Source: Siphonodentalium dalli (taxonomy: Eukaryota; Mollusca; Scaphopoda; Gadilida; Siphonodentaliidae). From it: DNA of 64,000 nucleotides. Below the pieces are notes generated by a model. The model ran no database searches, was not told where the DNA came from, and saw only the letters and a list, made by a program, of their open reading frames with translations. The position numbers were made by a program, and so were the translations under genes. Shown here in pieces: positions 46,210-58,090 of this stretch (its first letter is position 1; the number at the start of each line of letters is the position of its first letter). Where the stretch lies: positions 32,336,194 to 32,400,193 of the forward strand of contig CP136069.1 of NCBI GenBank assembly GCA_032622095.1, read 5' to 3'.

Positions 46210-46389
46210 CTATAGACTGTCCGGATGAATACACGTATGACAATGGAACCGAAGTATGCTATTTGGTTGTCGATGACGGCAATAGAGATTACGATGGAGC
46301 CGCCGCAGGCTGTGTGGATCGCAACGGGATCCTGATCCGGATACGGAGTGTGGAAATATGGGAAATGGTCAGATCAAGATTGTTGGCAG
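46210..46389 (+). CDS. PAN/apple-CTLD protein, exon 2 (start of C-type lectin fold)
   Basis: This exon follows a TTATAG acceptor and is followed by GTTGGT at 46390. It is 180 nt, entering and leaving in phase 1. It encodes IDCPDEYTYDNGTEVCYLVV, then a stretch with GAAAGCVDRNGILIRIRS and EIWEMVRSRLLA. This matches the N-terminal part of a long-form C-type lectin-like domain: the CP..Y opening cysteine, the C(Y/F) near residue 17, the AxxxC helix, then L..I.s..E. These folds bind sugars or proteins, with Ca2+ in some. The calcium and WIG/WxD regions and the last two cysteines would be in later exons, which I could not find to 64000. Confidence is good for the domain and moderate for linkage to exon 1. 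Confidence 0.72.
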
Positions 46390-46448
46390 GTTGGTTATCA
46401 CTTACACCAGCTAATTAGACCGAGTATTCTTTAAAATACATAATCGAA

Positions 46449-46900
46449 ACATCTTCAAACATGTCCGTTATTTCGCCAATAATCCTTGGGGGAGCTATGA
46501 GAACGCTCTTTAACCCTTTACCCAACAGAACGGTCCTGTGCCAATGCATTCTCTTATATATGCGAGTCGACCATAGGTCGCCTCGCATATATAAGAGAAT
46601 GCATTGGCTTAACACATATTAAAAATGATAAAATTGTCAAAGAATGTATAAAAATATTATAAAAATTGTTAAAAAATGTAAGAAAAAATTATAAAATAGT
46701 TTTTTTTTAGGCCAATGCATTCTCTTATATATTCGAGGCGACCTATGGTCGACTCGCATATATAAGAGAATGCATTGGCACAGGGCATAACTGTAACCAT
46801 CACAATGTGAGAACGCTCTTTAAAAGCACTTCTTCAAATATCTCCGTTATTTCATCAATAATCCTAGCCTCGTTCCAAACCTCGTGAAACCAATCGATAT
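46449..46900. repeat. Local duplication interrupted by a hairpin MITE
   Basis: The segment tcttcaaacatgtccgttat ... aataatcct recurs as tcttcaaatatctccgttat ... aataatcct at about 46832. The phrase tgagaacgctctttaa occurs at both junctions of the MITE. Confidence 0.6.
46510..46809. mobile_element. TTAA-flanked MITE type 1, right end lost
   Basis: The left end is TTAA (46510-46513) with CCCTTTACCCAACA. Hairpins lie at 46540-46608 and 46711-46779. The right arm stops after catcacaatgtg, so the CCC terminus is missing. It lies just downstream of exon 2. Confidence 0.75.
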
Positions 46901-47039
46901 TCATATCGTGAACCCCGATTAAGTATCTTTCGCTATCCAATCGTGTACGTATTCGCTGACATAACACAAGTGTTTTAGTTACAGGATGCAGACCACTATT
47001 TCATTATTTGACCGCTTAAAAGAAATGAAAGAACAATCA

Positions 47040-47440
47040 TAGAAGACAAACTCGTAATGATTGCATATTATTTATGTTGCACGGTATGACACCGTTACCA
47101 TGACGGGCATTTTTCTAACAGTGTACCATAGAAGACAAACTCGTAATGATTGCATATTATTTATGTTGCACGGTATGACACCGTTAAAGTGATGTGCATT
47201 TTTCTAACAGTGTACCATATAGAAGACAAACACGTAATGATTGCATATTATTTATGTTGCACGGCACGACACCGTTAAAGTGACGGGCATTTTTCTAACA
47301 GTGTACCATAGAAGACAACTTCGTAATTATTGCATATTATTTATGTTGCACGGTATGACACCGTTAAAGTGACGGGCATTTTTCTAACAGTGTACCATAG
47401 AAGACAAACTCGTAATGATTGCATATTATTTATGTTGAAC
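47040..47440. repeat. 89-bp satellite, about 4.5 copies
   Basis: agaagacaaactcgtaatga occurs at 47040, 47130, 47221, 47310 and 47399 (one copy has cacg, one acttcg). Each unit ends gggcatttttctaacagtgt. Copies are over 93% alike by eye, so the array is recent. Confidence 0.92.
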
Positions 47441-47997
47441 ATATATTGGGTGGATCACTAGGTATATATTTCAATTCTAACAAGAATCATTTTGCTTCAT
47501 TACAAACAAATATTCTACCCACGGGTCGCTTTGGAACAGACTAGGTCGATTTAAATGAAAGTTATACTTGTAAAACGTGGAAAACATGTACATACATCGG
47601 TGGATCATTTCTTACCTATCCCCGAACCAACTGCCATCTTTAACACAAAATTGATGATTATTTTCTACTGCAATGTATTTATTTTAGCAGTAATTTTTAA
47701 TGATTTGATATTGTGGACAGAGGAGCATTAAATAAGTTGCAAAAACTTGTGCTCCAATCCCTGTTGTGCTTTGTAAAAATTGTATTTTGTTGATTTATAT
47801 GTGAGAGGATAACCAATGAAACATATATGTTCACATCGAAAGGGATTGTGGGATAGGCTGCTGCTGCTGACAAAGAATTGCCAAGTTATTTTTCTTAAAC
47901 TGCATAATTTTCTATAAATAACCATACGCATCACGTGCACGAACTTCGTTGGACCACGAAATGTGACGTATCAATAGACACCCCTAATCATGAACCA

Positions 47998-49490
47998 TTA
48001 TATTTGTTTGTGTATTTTTGTTTTCGTTTGTTTCGTTGTTTTTTCACCCAAATCATTTTCGCACAGTTTGCACATTATAATTTCGTATTCCTCTCCTGTC
48101 CATGAGCCTGTCTCTACTGGTAATCTGTGGTTGCGTGTGCGGAATTTCATGAGGTACGAAAGTACATTTTGATTGTTGATGGATAGGTAGTGCTCTATGT
48201 CATAGTCATGTTGGATGATGCGATAGAATATGCTTTTGCTCGAGTTCGATAAACTGCCTCTCCGTTCTTGTATATAGCTATCTGTGATTTTTTTTGCTTT
48301 ATCGCGGAGTGAAAAAATATCTCGGTTATGCAGGCCTTCTGGTCGAGCCAATACTATGATAGTCCTACATGTAGTTTATCGAGAGTTGTTTGTATGTGTT
48401 ATAACCAAATGCACTTAACATTTTAAGTTGAATATGTTTCTTTCATGACAAAGTACAGGCTATGTACCGGATGCCATTGACATTATTCTACCCCAGTATT
48501 AGATCATCTCCAGTTTCTTTAGAAGTACTAGATTTTCATGTCCCCATACCTCAGAGCCATATGTCATTATCGGAACATTTGCTTTTTCATAAACATCAAT
48601 TGCGCAATCTATTGTTAGCTTATATTTTCGCATTCTACTTACCAGCGTGAACATGGCTTTTTTACGTCTTTACATCGCAAGTTTCGTTCACGGTTAAATC
48701 TTCCTGATTTATCGATCCATGTGCCTAAATACTTGTATGCTGCTGAAAATCTTTGATAAAATTCACAAAAGGTTTATCCATTCTATAATTATCTGGGTTA
48801 AGGAGGTCATCTTTGTTTTAAAAATTAGCATTACTATACCAATGAACCAATCTCTTGGTAAACATGTATCCAGGAGAAATAATGAGGTTAAACAACTTAA
48901 CACATTGAGGTCCTAACTTCTAGAAGCAATGTTTGATCATTTATCCCGTCACTTGGTCATATCCAGGGGCTTTCCCTGGTTTGCGACTCTTCACTGATTT
49001 TCAACGTTCTGAAGTGTAAAATCTCTATTAATACAATCATTTTGAGCGTCAGGGGCGGGTAAGTAATCGATCGTAGGTAATGTACTATCTAGGGTGGTTT
49101 CTGAGAGCATTGTTTGTTCCGCTGACTCAAAGTGTATTTGGAATTCTTCCGCGGGTGGCGCTGATGTAACTTTTTGTCCTTTGTCTAATTCGCGTATGAT
49201 CTGGTAAAAGTCACTGAGTGAATACGCTCGTAGATTTTGTAGTTTCTTTCTGAATTTAGACAAGTGGTCGCGTTTACTCGATCTAATTGTGTTTTTATAT
49301 TGTTTTCTACACACTTAGAAATAATAAGCCGTATAGGTACTAAGGTAGTACCAATATCTCTGTTAGTGCCCAAGCAATGGGTACCGAGAAGAATTGGGTT
49401 CTAGAATTGACCCTACCACAATTAGCTGTGTGAGCCAATGAGATAATTGCATTATGCAGCCTGGAGCAATGGTCGCTTCTGCGAACAGGC
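47998..49490 (-). pseudogene. LINE ORF2 remnant with the catalytic core deleted
   Basis: Read on the minus strand from about 49380, the order is as follows. First, the linker before the reverse transcriptase (CRKQYKNTIRSSKRDHLSKF, 49314-48991). Second, an RT N-terminal stretch ending DDLLNPDNYR (about 48970-48785). Third, a post-palm segment with YKYLGTWIDKSGRF (about 48740) and MTYGSEVWGHENL (about 48540). Fourth, the C-terminal region with FRTRNHRLPVETGSW and CKLC (48351-47998). The part between DNYR and YLG, which would hold the FxDxxKAFD and YADD motifs, is absent. Frames change several times. It is a relative of the + strand copy at 53820. Confidence 0.8.
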
Positions 49491-49900
49491 GGTTAGACAA
49501 AAAGACTCATTTTACCGGCTTACTCTATGTCGCTTTGATTTTGTTTTGTATAAAAGAGTATTGGTTTCATGTAAGTTGACACAATATAATAATATAACAG
49601 TAACATAATGCGAAAGCTTCGCCCGATGGGCTTTTTGGATTAGTAAATTATGAAGGTTGGAAATGTCACGCTGAGCTAGAGAAGTGACAACTGGAAATAT
49701 GATGAGGGGATTAGAAAGTGCTAGATAAGCTTATTAGTTAAAACTATCAAATCAAACTATGTACACATTTGAGATAATGGACCACATAGTGTTGTAATCT
49801 CCAAGGGATGATTTGTTGGGGAAAGAGGGACACTAAAATGGCCAAAGTATATGACAGCACCTGTTAAATTCACCTGTTGTCGATTAATACAGGCTGATTA

Positions 49901-50556
49901 GGCCAAAAAAAAAAGGTTTTGGTTCTCAGGCACCGCCGCATTGAATATAAAGGGCCGCATTAGGCCTTTTTATTGCAATGCCTGATGCTATGACAAAAAA
50001 ACGTTTTTTAAATTTTTTTTTATTTTATCAACATGTCCATAGCAGATATGTGTTGAATATTTAGTGTGCATTGAGCTCTAACATGTAATGTGTTAAAAAG
50101 TGACTTGCAGGCTTACAACATGAAGTAGATGACTACAATTAAGAAAATGATAAGCTGATCCTCATGCTCTTCTTACAATTAGTCATTGTGAACAACTTAT
50201 ACTAATTGTAACTTTATACAATTGAAAGGCACAGGACTAAATTCAGGATCACATATTAGAATGGGGAGGTATCAGTTTTTAGACAACAATAACAGTAGTT
50301 AATGTCATGGGCATTATATATTGTTAGGTAATCCCAGTCATACACTGGTAGTACAATGTCATTTTTATATAAGACTAAATGAGTTTATATGCATAACAGT
50401 TCCCTCTACCTTTCTGGTTATTACTAGACAGAGGAAGGTATCTTTGTCCATGCTTACTATGCGCAGAAAAAAATAAAAAATAAAAATAAAACCATCCCTC
50501 CCTCATTGATTTGAAAAAAAAATTGGCCGAGAACCAAAACACTTTTTTTTTTGGCC
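49901..50556. mobile_element. PIF/Harbinger-like MITE, TTA-flanked, A-rich ends
   Basis: TTA at 49898-49900 and 50557-50559 bound ends GGCCAAAAAAAAAAGGTTTT and the inverse complement, pairing for about 28 bp (through ggttctc). The 656-bp interior has no coding capacity. A TWA duplication and GG terminus fit PIF/Harbinger, but the ends differ from the GGGTACG family. Confidence 0.7.
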
Positions 50557-52020
50557 TTAGGGCGCCTCTTCCTGATAGCTTTCGGATTTGTGATGGTTAG
50601 ATTTGGTACATTATACAGCATTTATTGGTATATTTTGTGAATAAATGGTATTCATGGCATTTATACGTGGACTTACATACACAAACATTATGACAGGCCA
50701 ATGGAATATTAGGGAACTGTGATATGAAAAATAATTTCTCAATATACTGAAACATGTTTGTTCTATACGCGTAATGTGACAATTATGAAGATTATTAATT
50801 GATATTATAACATTTTATTTTTAAAATTTAAATGTCTTTATTAATTCCTTAGATATATAAGTCACGTTTTTACATAGCCCATACACACCCACGTGGCAGG
50901 GATAAGGGCGTTATTTTTGTCTGAAATAAAAAGATTATTATATATTGTACAGATGTTGTTCCATAACGCCCTTCTTGGTAATAGGGTGGTCTGCTCTACG
51001 TCATTTGAAAAGTGAAAATTATTACAATTTACAACAAACAGAGGCTCCATACACACGATAAACAGTCCCTATATTATTCTAGGACATATATAAACACTAT
51101 ATAGCAATATATGCCGTATGTATTGGAACCTATGTCTATGGAATTGCCCGCACTTTCTGTACAGGCGTGGTATTTTCAAATTCTAAATTAGTGACTAAAG
51201 AGTTAATAAAGAAAAAAAAACAAATATCAGATGCTTTGGTGTATCGGGAAGGATGGTGGGCTGCTACGGACGTATATATATATAGTTTAGTCAAAGAGGT
51301 TGAAGGCGGTCGATGACAAAACCATCTCCATATATGATCAATACGTTCACGTTCATAAGTCCAGTATAGGATCCAATATTGCCCATCAATTAGAATATGC
51401 ATCATTATCCAGAAAAAAACAATCCGTTATCCAGAAAAAAAACAATCAATTATGACATGGAACACTTTTTTGATACCAGTATGGTGCATCTTCGAAAAAG
51501 TACAAAAAACTGACTACAACGGATGAAAACATACAAGTCCTCTAATTTTTATCGAAATAGGGAAATTGTATGGTACACCATCGATAAATTGATAGATCGT
51601 GTGTCTATTGTGAAGAGATATATTATAATAACATTAAATATTTATTATGTGTTACATATCCAGCTTGACAAAAACAGTGAATATCCGAAATTATCGAACA
51701 ATTTATCTCAAAATCGACGCCATGTGCAGGTTCATTTTTCATCATGCTTCGGTGGTAATTTGCCCCAATAAAGAGCTTGTCGTCGCAAATAAACATTGAA
51801 ACTGAATGTATGTAGCCTTCACTAAAGTACTTGTATTCTTGTTGTCGCGATTTCAATGAAGAACAAGTCGAATTGAAGAAAAATCCAGCGAAAACTGGTG
51901 GTAAGTCCACCAAATTTTAAACACGTCGTTCCTTGTTGTCAGACATATCGGCGTGTGGTGTCTAACCTGCTATAATTCAGTCTGGCAATTTATGGCAGGC
52001 GTGGTTATCGCCGCTGGGCA
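50557..52020. other. Intergenic, nothing recognised
   Basis: The frames at 50597-51913 lack motifs. A small tandem repeat (atccagaaaaaaacaatc) is at about 51410. Confidence 0.35.
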
Positions 52021-52038
52021 GTAGCGTGAATTATGACC

Positions 52039-52057
52039 CACGTGATTACATCACGTG
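52039..52057. promoter_or_regulatory. Paired CACGTG boxes
   Basis: CACGTG at 52039-52044 and 52052-52057 form the palindromic arrangement cacgtgattacatcacgtg, 41 bp upstream of an ATGGCGGC start. Such boxes bind bHLH-zip factors (USF, MITF/TFE) in animals. Function here is inference. Confidence 0.3.
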
Positions 52058-52097
52058 ATAATTCATTTGGTACTAGCCGATCTCATTTGAAGAAAAC

Positions 52098-52139
52098 ATG
52101 GCGGCGTCAGGCCACTTGAGGCGATTGAGTTTTTTTACA
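52098..52139 (+). CDS. Candidate first coding exon (14 codons)
   Basis: The sequence aaaacATGGCGGCGTCAGG has A at -3 and G at +4. The AAxATGGCGGC context is typical of animal housekeeping gene starts. The frame reads MAASGHLRRLSFFT and then meets a possible donor ACA|GTATAT in phase 0; without splicing it stops four codons later. The short basic, Ser/Arg-containing peptide could be the start of a mitochondrial presequence. No downstream exon was recognised, so this is only a candidate. Confidence 0.2.
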
Positions 52140-53587
52140 GTATATAAAAATTGACGGAAGACACAAACTAATAGCAGGCTTACATATTTTATATTGGAAT
52201 CGCTATCGGCCTCGGCTAACATGCTGTAGCGTGTGCCCAATTAGGTACGTTGTTCTCTCGCTGGGTGTATTTAAGATTAGGGTAGTGAACTTCTCGGAAA
52301 TTCATCAACATATTTTTTGTGTGTGGAATTGGACCTAACTGGCTTCTTAATAACCTGGAATATTGTTAGCACTGTGTGGATTATGTTTGTACATGGACGG
52401 GACAAGATGATATATAACCGCCGAAAATTAACGGGCGCTAATAATTGATATTCTCCTCTGCAAAGAGCAGCAATTTTCAGTGAACTGAGACAGAACAAAT
52501 TAAAAAAACTTAAAAAGTCATTGAGTGCAGTGGGGTTATACACTTTACATGCACACCAGTATTGTGAATTACAAAAAAACAGATACTTAAGTTTCACAAA
52601 ATTATAAACCGCACAATTAACTCGCAAGAAACAACCACGGGTGACTAGGATTACGAGACATACAATTATGTAGAAATTAGTCGGAATTATGACGTCACAC
52701 TCACATATCAGTCATGAATCGTGAGTCAGTCACAAGTTTGTTGGCTACATAACAATGTACAAATACCTGTACAAAGGACGATGGATCATATTCTTCAATT
52801 TTCATCGAAACGTGATTTGAGAACCATGTCGCCATGACATGTCGCCCAGTTACAGAGACTGCTATTCTTTTGATCGAAACGCCTGTGACACTGTGATATT
52901 GATGTGATATATTTATGGAGTGACGGATAATCTCGGAGATGCGGATCCAACTCTGGGACACACGTTATCACTGAATCAATCGCAAGCTTTTAGTAAATTA
53001 CTACAGCTATGCTCTAATTAATCACACCCCCTTTAACAAGGTTGTAGGGCGTTAATAACACCGGTTAATGGCGGTTATACCATACCGCCGTTCAACCACG
53101 GTCAATTGGTTGATATGTGGCAACTGCAGGTAATCTTTCTACAGTACATGTACTATTAATAATATTTTGCTTCTACTGTACTCCGCATTAATTTTTCACA
53201 TGGCCACCTTACACCCAGTCCAGCTTTTCGTTAGCGCCATGCACCGTGTTAACTATACACAAAACAATATTTCAATTAATAATTTGTTTACGGTTTAATC
53301 AACATTCGAAGTTGGTCACTGACCGACATTCGCAACTGCATCATCAATGCAGCGTCACGCCATGCCAGATATATACACTATGTGGTGGTTATTATGCTGA
53401 CTTTAAAACGGTACGAAGGTCGGCCATGCTGGATTAATCAATGTTAATAGCATCAACAACGCGGTAATATCGGTGGCCAATGTCGTTAGGGGGTCAATTA
53501 GGGCTTAGCTGTATACATACATGACCATGTATACCATTCCAATGTCCAGATGCATCATGTTCTTGTCGAAAGATGTGTGGCTATCAT

Positions 53588-53695
53588 TGTGAGCGATTCG
53601 GCTATTTCCGCTTTGCTAGGAAATAACCTCATCCATAGCTGGAAACCATATTCGCGAAATTCTACATTATATGGCTCTGGTGATTTGGCAATTAC
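53588..53695. repeat. Truncated relative of the 35257 inverted repeat
   Basis: ttccgctttgctaggaaata, acctcatccat, ccatattcgcgaaat and attacattgactcgt follow the same order as 35270-35375, after which similarity stops before the central palindrome. Confidence 0.6.
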
Positions 53696-53819
53696 ATTGA
53701 CTCGTTGACGCATAAATGCTAATGGAGAATAATTTATTAACTATGGCTGTACCAAACTTGATCATATATTAAATACATTAAACTCTTTTTGTGTTATCTT
53801 AGCATTTGTTCATATACCG

Positions 53820-54747
53820 ATGGCTCTACATAGCCTGAAGAACAATAAATCCTGTGGTCAGGATATGATACTCAATGAACATCTTAAAGCAGCATCTGAG
53901 AAAATGTTGAATATATATTGCAGAATATTTAACTGTATTCTTGACGCGGGCTGCATACCAGATTCATGGGGTATAGGCACCATTGTCCCTATTTACAAAA
54001 ATAAAGGCGACCCTTGCGATCCAAGCAACTATAGGCCCATCACAATCCTGAGCTGCTTTGGAAAGTTATTTACAAAAATACATTCAAACAGAATATATGA
54101 ATATGTAGAAAATAATAATATTCTCAAAGAAAATCAAGCCGGGTTACTCAACTACTGATAATATGTTTATTATACACATGTTAACTGACCTCACAAATAA
54201 TTTAAACTGCAACCTCTATTGTGCATTTATTGACTTTGAGAAGGCATTTGACAAAGTCTGGAGACCGGGACTTTGGAAAAAACTATTGGCCTGTAATATA
54301 AATGGGAAAAATTTTGAAGTTATTAAAAATATTTATCAAAATGTCAAATCATCGGTCAAGTTAGGAAACAATTATTCATCTCTTTTCCCATGTCTATCAG
54401 GGGTTAGGCATGGTGAAAACTTATCACCAATATTGTTTTCCCTATTTCTGAATGACCTGGAGACTTTTATGATAAAGGAGGGTATTGTCGGCCTCACCAA
54501 AATCTCAAACCAGACTGAACAAGAATTAAATGTTTACACGAAATTACTTCTCATACTATATCCAGATGATACAGTGCTTATGGCCGAAACCCCAAAAAAA
54601 CTGCAAAAAGAACTTAACGTTTTCAGCTTGTACTGCAATAAATGGAAACTAAAAGTAAATATTAATAAAACGAAAATTTTACTCATTTCAAACGTAGCTT
54701 ACCAAGAAACATACAATTCACATTTGATAGCACTAATCTTGAAGTAG
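53820..54747 (+). pseudogene. LINE ORF2, reverse transcriptase domain, frameshifted
   Basis: Frame 1 (53820-54158) has LKNNKSCGQDMILNEHLK, the IPDSWGIGTIVPIYKNKGD step and SNYRPITILSC, the opening motifs of non-LTR reverse transcriptases. It breaks at a stop just after ENQAGL. Frame 2 (54163-54747) has FIDFEKAFDKV (motif A with the catalytic Asp), GVRHGENLSPILFSLFLNDL (motif B) and LYPDDTVLMAE (motif C). The catalytic box is normally YADD, and here the Ala is Pro. The domain lacks any endonuclease upstream, so the copy is 5'-truncated as is usual for LINEs. It is inactive. It is nearest in style to jockey/CR1-type elements of marine invertebrates. Confidence 0.9.
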
Positions 54748-55753
54748 TGAAAAAGTTCAATTATTTAGGAATTATGCATACAAAATCGGGATCATACACA
54801 GAAACAAAACAAATTCTTGCAACAAAAGGCAGTCATGCAATGTACTCTGTGATAAAACGATCCAGAGAAAACTGCCTCTCAGTAGCTAATCATTTGGACC
54901 TATTCGATTCACAGGTGCTGCCAATATTATTGTACGGCTGTGAGATATGGGGTTATGGAGATAACCAGGTACTCGAAAATGTACACCGAATTTTTTTTAA
55001 ACATATCCTAAATTTGAAACCATCAACCCCAACTATATGTTTTATGGCGAATCAGGAAGATATCCATTGGACATCACAATAAAGTTAAGATTGTTAAAGT
55101 ATTGATTGAAAATAAAAAATATGACATACACACGGTATGGGAAAGTGCTTTATGATTTGTCAGTGAAACTTATGGGAGATGCCGATAAAAAGCTTTTTAA
55201 GTGGACAAGAGAAATCCGAGAGATCTTACGTAGCTGTGGCCAGGCAGATTTACTGACATCTGGTGAACTAAAGTGTGCCAATCAATTCCTTGATTGCGTG
55301 AAAAACAGTCTTCTAAGAGACTTTAAAATAAAGTGGGACTCTGAAATGAACAAATCAAGTAGAGGCCAAATATATCGCATATTTAAACACCATTTCTCCT
55401 TTGAAAAATATCTTGATATCTTACAAAGTAAAAACCGAATTGAATTCTGCAGATTCAGAACAGCGAACCACAACCTCCCAATAGAAACTGGGAGATGGAA
55501 TGGAACACCCCACAAGGATAGAACATGTCGCTTCTGTAACCATAACATGATAGCAGACGAATTCCATTATTTATTGGAATGCAAAAAATTTGCTCACATA
55601 AGGAAGAAAATTATCCCCCAAAAATATGGTGATAAAATAAATATTTTGATTATGGATGAAATCCTGAACTCATATGACCCCATAATTCTAAACAGAATAT
55701 GCATGCTGATCCGAGCAGTCCACACAGAGCTCTCAAATATAAGCACATCATGA
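54747..55753 (+). pseudogene. LINE ORF2, post-RT and C-terminal region
   Basis: It continues the element in two more frames. 54747-55082 has KKFNYLGIMHTKSGSYTE and ILLYGCEIWGYGDNQVLENV. 55106-55753 has ANHNLPIETGRWNG, CRFCNHNMIADEFHYLLECK (a CxxC...H...C knuckle) and the closing helices. The stop at 55751 is probably the true end of ORF2. AT-rich 3' sequence follows to about 55900. At least three frameshifts separate the original single frame. The relatives at 47998-49490, 10500-11110 and 31567-31996 share the knuckle or the segment before it. Confidence 0.88.
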
Positions 55754-55899
55754 TAACACTTTGTGCTAAAATTCCACTTCAACTTTTGTATATTAGATAT
55801 GAGTTGTCTCTTCAAATATATTTAATATATTCATATTCATTATATGTATTATCGAATCCATTGCTGTATGATATATACTAATATAGACTATATTGTTAA

Positions 55900-56550
55900 A
55901 TGCGTATATTGTACATGTATACATATACACATTATATATTGCTGAAGGTGCTCATTTAAACGGTAATTTAACGGAGGACTGTCCCCTTTTAGGGACGAAT
56001 TTATACCAGCCCATTGTTTGTGTATTGACCCCCCTTCCAATCCATAACTTAACATGAAGACAGCCACATGTTCTGAACCACGTATAAACAACACATGCAG
56101 GCATGCATTCATGTCGAGCAACACTCACACTGGGCCACGGTCCTGATCCGAACTCATCAATCAACTAAATATCTGAATTTGTCAAATTATCTTAATATTG
56201 TCACTCCTAAATTCCTAATTAGCTATGACAAACACACCATGTAACTATATCTGTCATCAGAAAGACTCTGTCAAATTACTAATGTTATATTACTGACTAT
56301 TTACCGTTAAACAGAGATGTAAAAGATGACACATGGGGTCATCTGTTTTCAGGAAGCAGTACTAACAATTTCATACCACAGAGCCAAATGAAACACGATA
56401 ACAACATAAATTATTATATTCACATATTAGGATATAGATATCCCCATAGCACCGGATACATGTATATAATGTATATATCCTTATGTTCTTTTGTAAATAC
56501 TTCTTTCATAGAATTAATTTTGTTTTAAGCATGGGTTTGCTACCCATGTC
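55900..56550. other. Intergenic, nothing recognised
   Basis: There is no motif-bearing frame. A possible small inverted pair (catgggtttgctacccatg) sits at 56531-56549. Confidence 0.35.
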
Positions 56551-56559
56551 CCACATGCA

Positions 56560-58090
56560 TGTTGGCTGTGAAAGACCGATTAGTCCATTTTAGCCCGACC
56601 ATGCTATTATACATGAATATCGATTTGTGGTTCATCCAGACCTGTTTAAGATGTCTGATTTATTATGTTTATACGGTTCAAGCCCATTAGTGCCAACGCA
56701 TAATAATATATCTGCAATAAATCACAAACTTTTGTGATAAATCTCAAACATGCTTGCGATAAATTGTAAAGTATAATCACCAAGTTGTTTTAGAGTTATC
56801 GTAAAGACAGGCAATTCTTCAAGGATTCTCCACTTATAAATGGACAATCGGTACCTAAAATGGTCATTAATAAATGGACAATCCAACCACGCGTGGCACG
56901 CGAGCTTGGGATTGTCCACTAAATGAAGACATGTTTTGTTAATCCTGCATGAAGGGCAATAACTCTATAAATAATGTTAATTTGCTAAATAACGGTGATT
57001 TGTATGAGAAGTGTTTTTGACAAAATAACGGAGAGATTTGAAGAAGAATTTTTGACGAAATCACGGAAATATTCGAAGAAGTGTTTTTAAAGAGCGTTTG
57101 CTCAGCGAAATGTCTGATTTATAAAGTATACAGAAGCCCATTAGCGCCAAAAATATTTGCGACAAATCTCAAAAATCTTTGCGATAAATCGCAAAATATA
57201 ATCACCCAGTATGCAGTCTGAGAGCTATCGTAAATATGTTTGAGATTTATCGTAAAGGTTTGCGTGTTATCGCAAATGTGTTTGTGATTTTTTGCAAAGT
57301 TTTGCGATTTATCGCAAAGGTTTTCTCCCCATCACACATGCATCTGGCTGTGAATGACTGATCGGTCTATTTTAGCCCGACCGGGCAATTATAGATTGAT
57401 AGGGTGTTCACTCAAACCTGTTTAAGATGTCTGATTTATAATGTTCACACAAATTAAGAAATTTGGACGATTAGTTCAGACAAATTTTGCTTCACGTGCA
57501 GGCAACAGGTCAGGGAAATGTCTGATTTATAATGTTAACAGAAGCCCATTGGCGCCAAAAAAAATTTGCGACAAATCTGAAACATCTTTGCGATAAATCG
57601 CAAAATATAATCGCCCAGTACGCAGTCTGAGAGTTATCGTAAAGATGTTTGAGATTTATCGTAAAGGTTTGCAAGTTTTGGCAAAGGTGTTTGTGATTTC
57701 TCGCAAAGTTGTTTTGTGATTTATCGTAAAGGTTTGCTCCCCTTATCCCACATTCATGCTGGCTGTGAAAGACCGATCGGTCTATTTTAGTCCAAACCGT
57801 GCTATTATAGATCGATGAATGGTTTACCCAGAACTGTTGAAGATGTCTGATTTATATTTATATGGTTCAAGCCCATTAGTGCCAATGCATAAAAATATAT
57901 CTGCGATAAATCACAAACCGCAGTGATCAATTGAAAACCTTTGCGCTAAATCAAATATATTTATTGCAAGGTAGTTGGCGATTCGCAAAAGTTTGCGATT
58001 TATCGCAAGGTAGTTTTTTATTTATCGGGCTATTCTACATGTAGATCGAATGGTGTTTCACCCAGACCTGTTTAAGATGTTTGATTTATA
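56560..58090. repeat. About 400-bp repeat array of TTTGCGATAAATCGCAAA words
   Basis: Two good units (about 57110-57430 and 57515-57850) and two diverged ones each contain agaagcccattagcgccaaa, several palindromic words of the form tttgcgataaatcgcaaa, and a block ggctgtgaaagaccgatcgg then tctattttagcccgac and cagacctgtttaagatgtct. The blocks lie near 56572, 57348, 57757 and 58025. The block is the inverse complement of the core of the 205-bp satellite at 43293-44115. Confidence 0.8.

Noticed and set aside
53600-53820. Upstream continuation of the 53820 LINE into an endonuclease domain
   Set aside because: No endonuclease motifs are visible; the sequence belongs partly to the 35257-type repeat.
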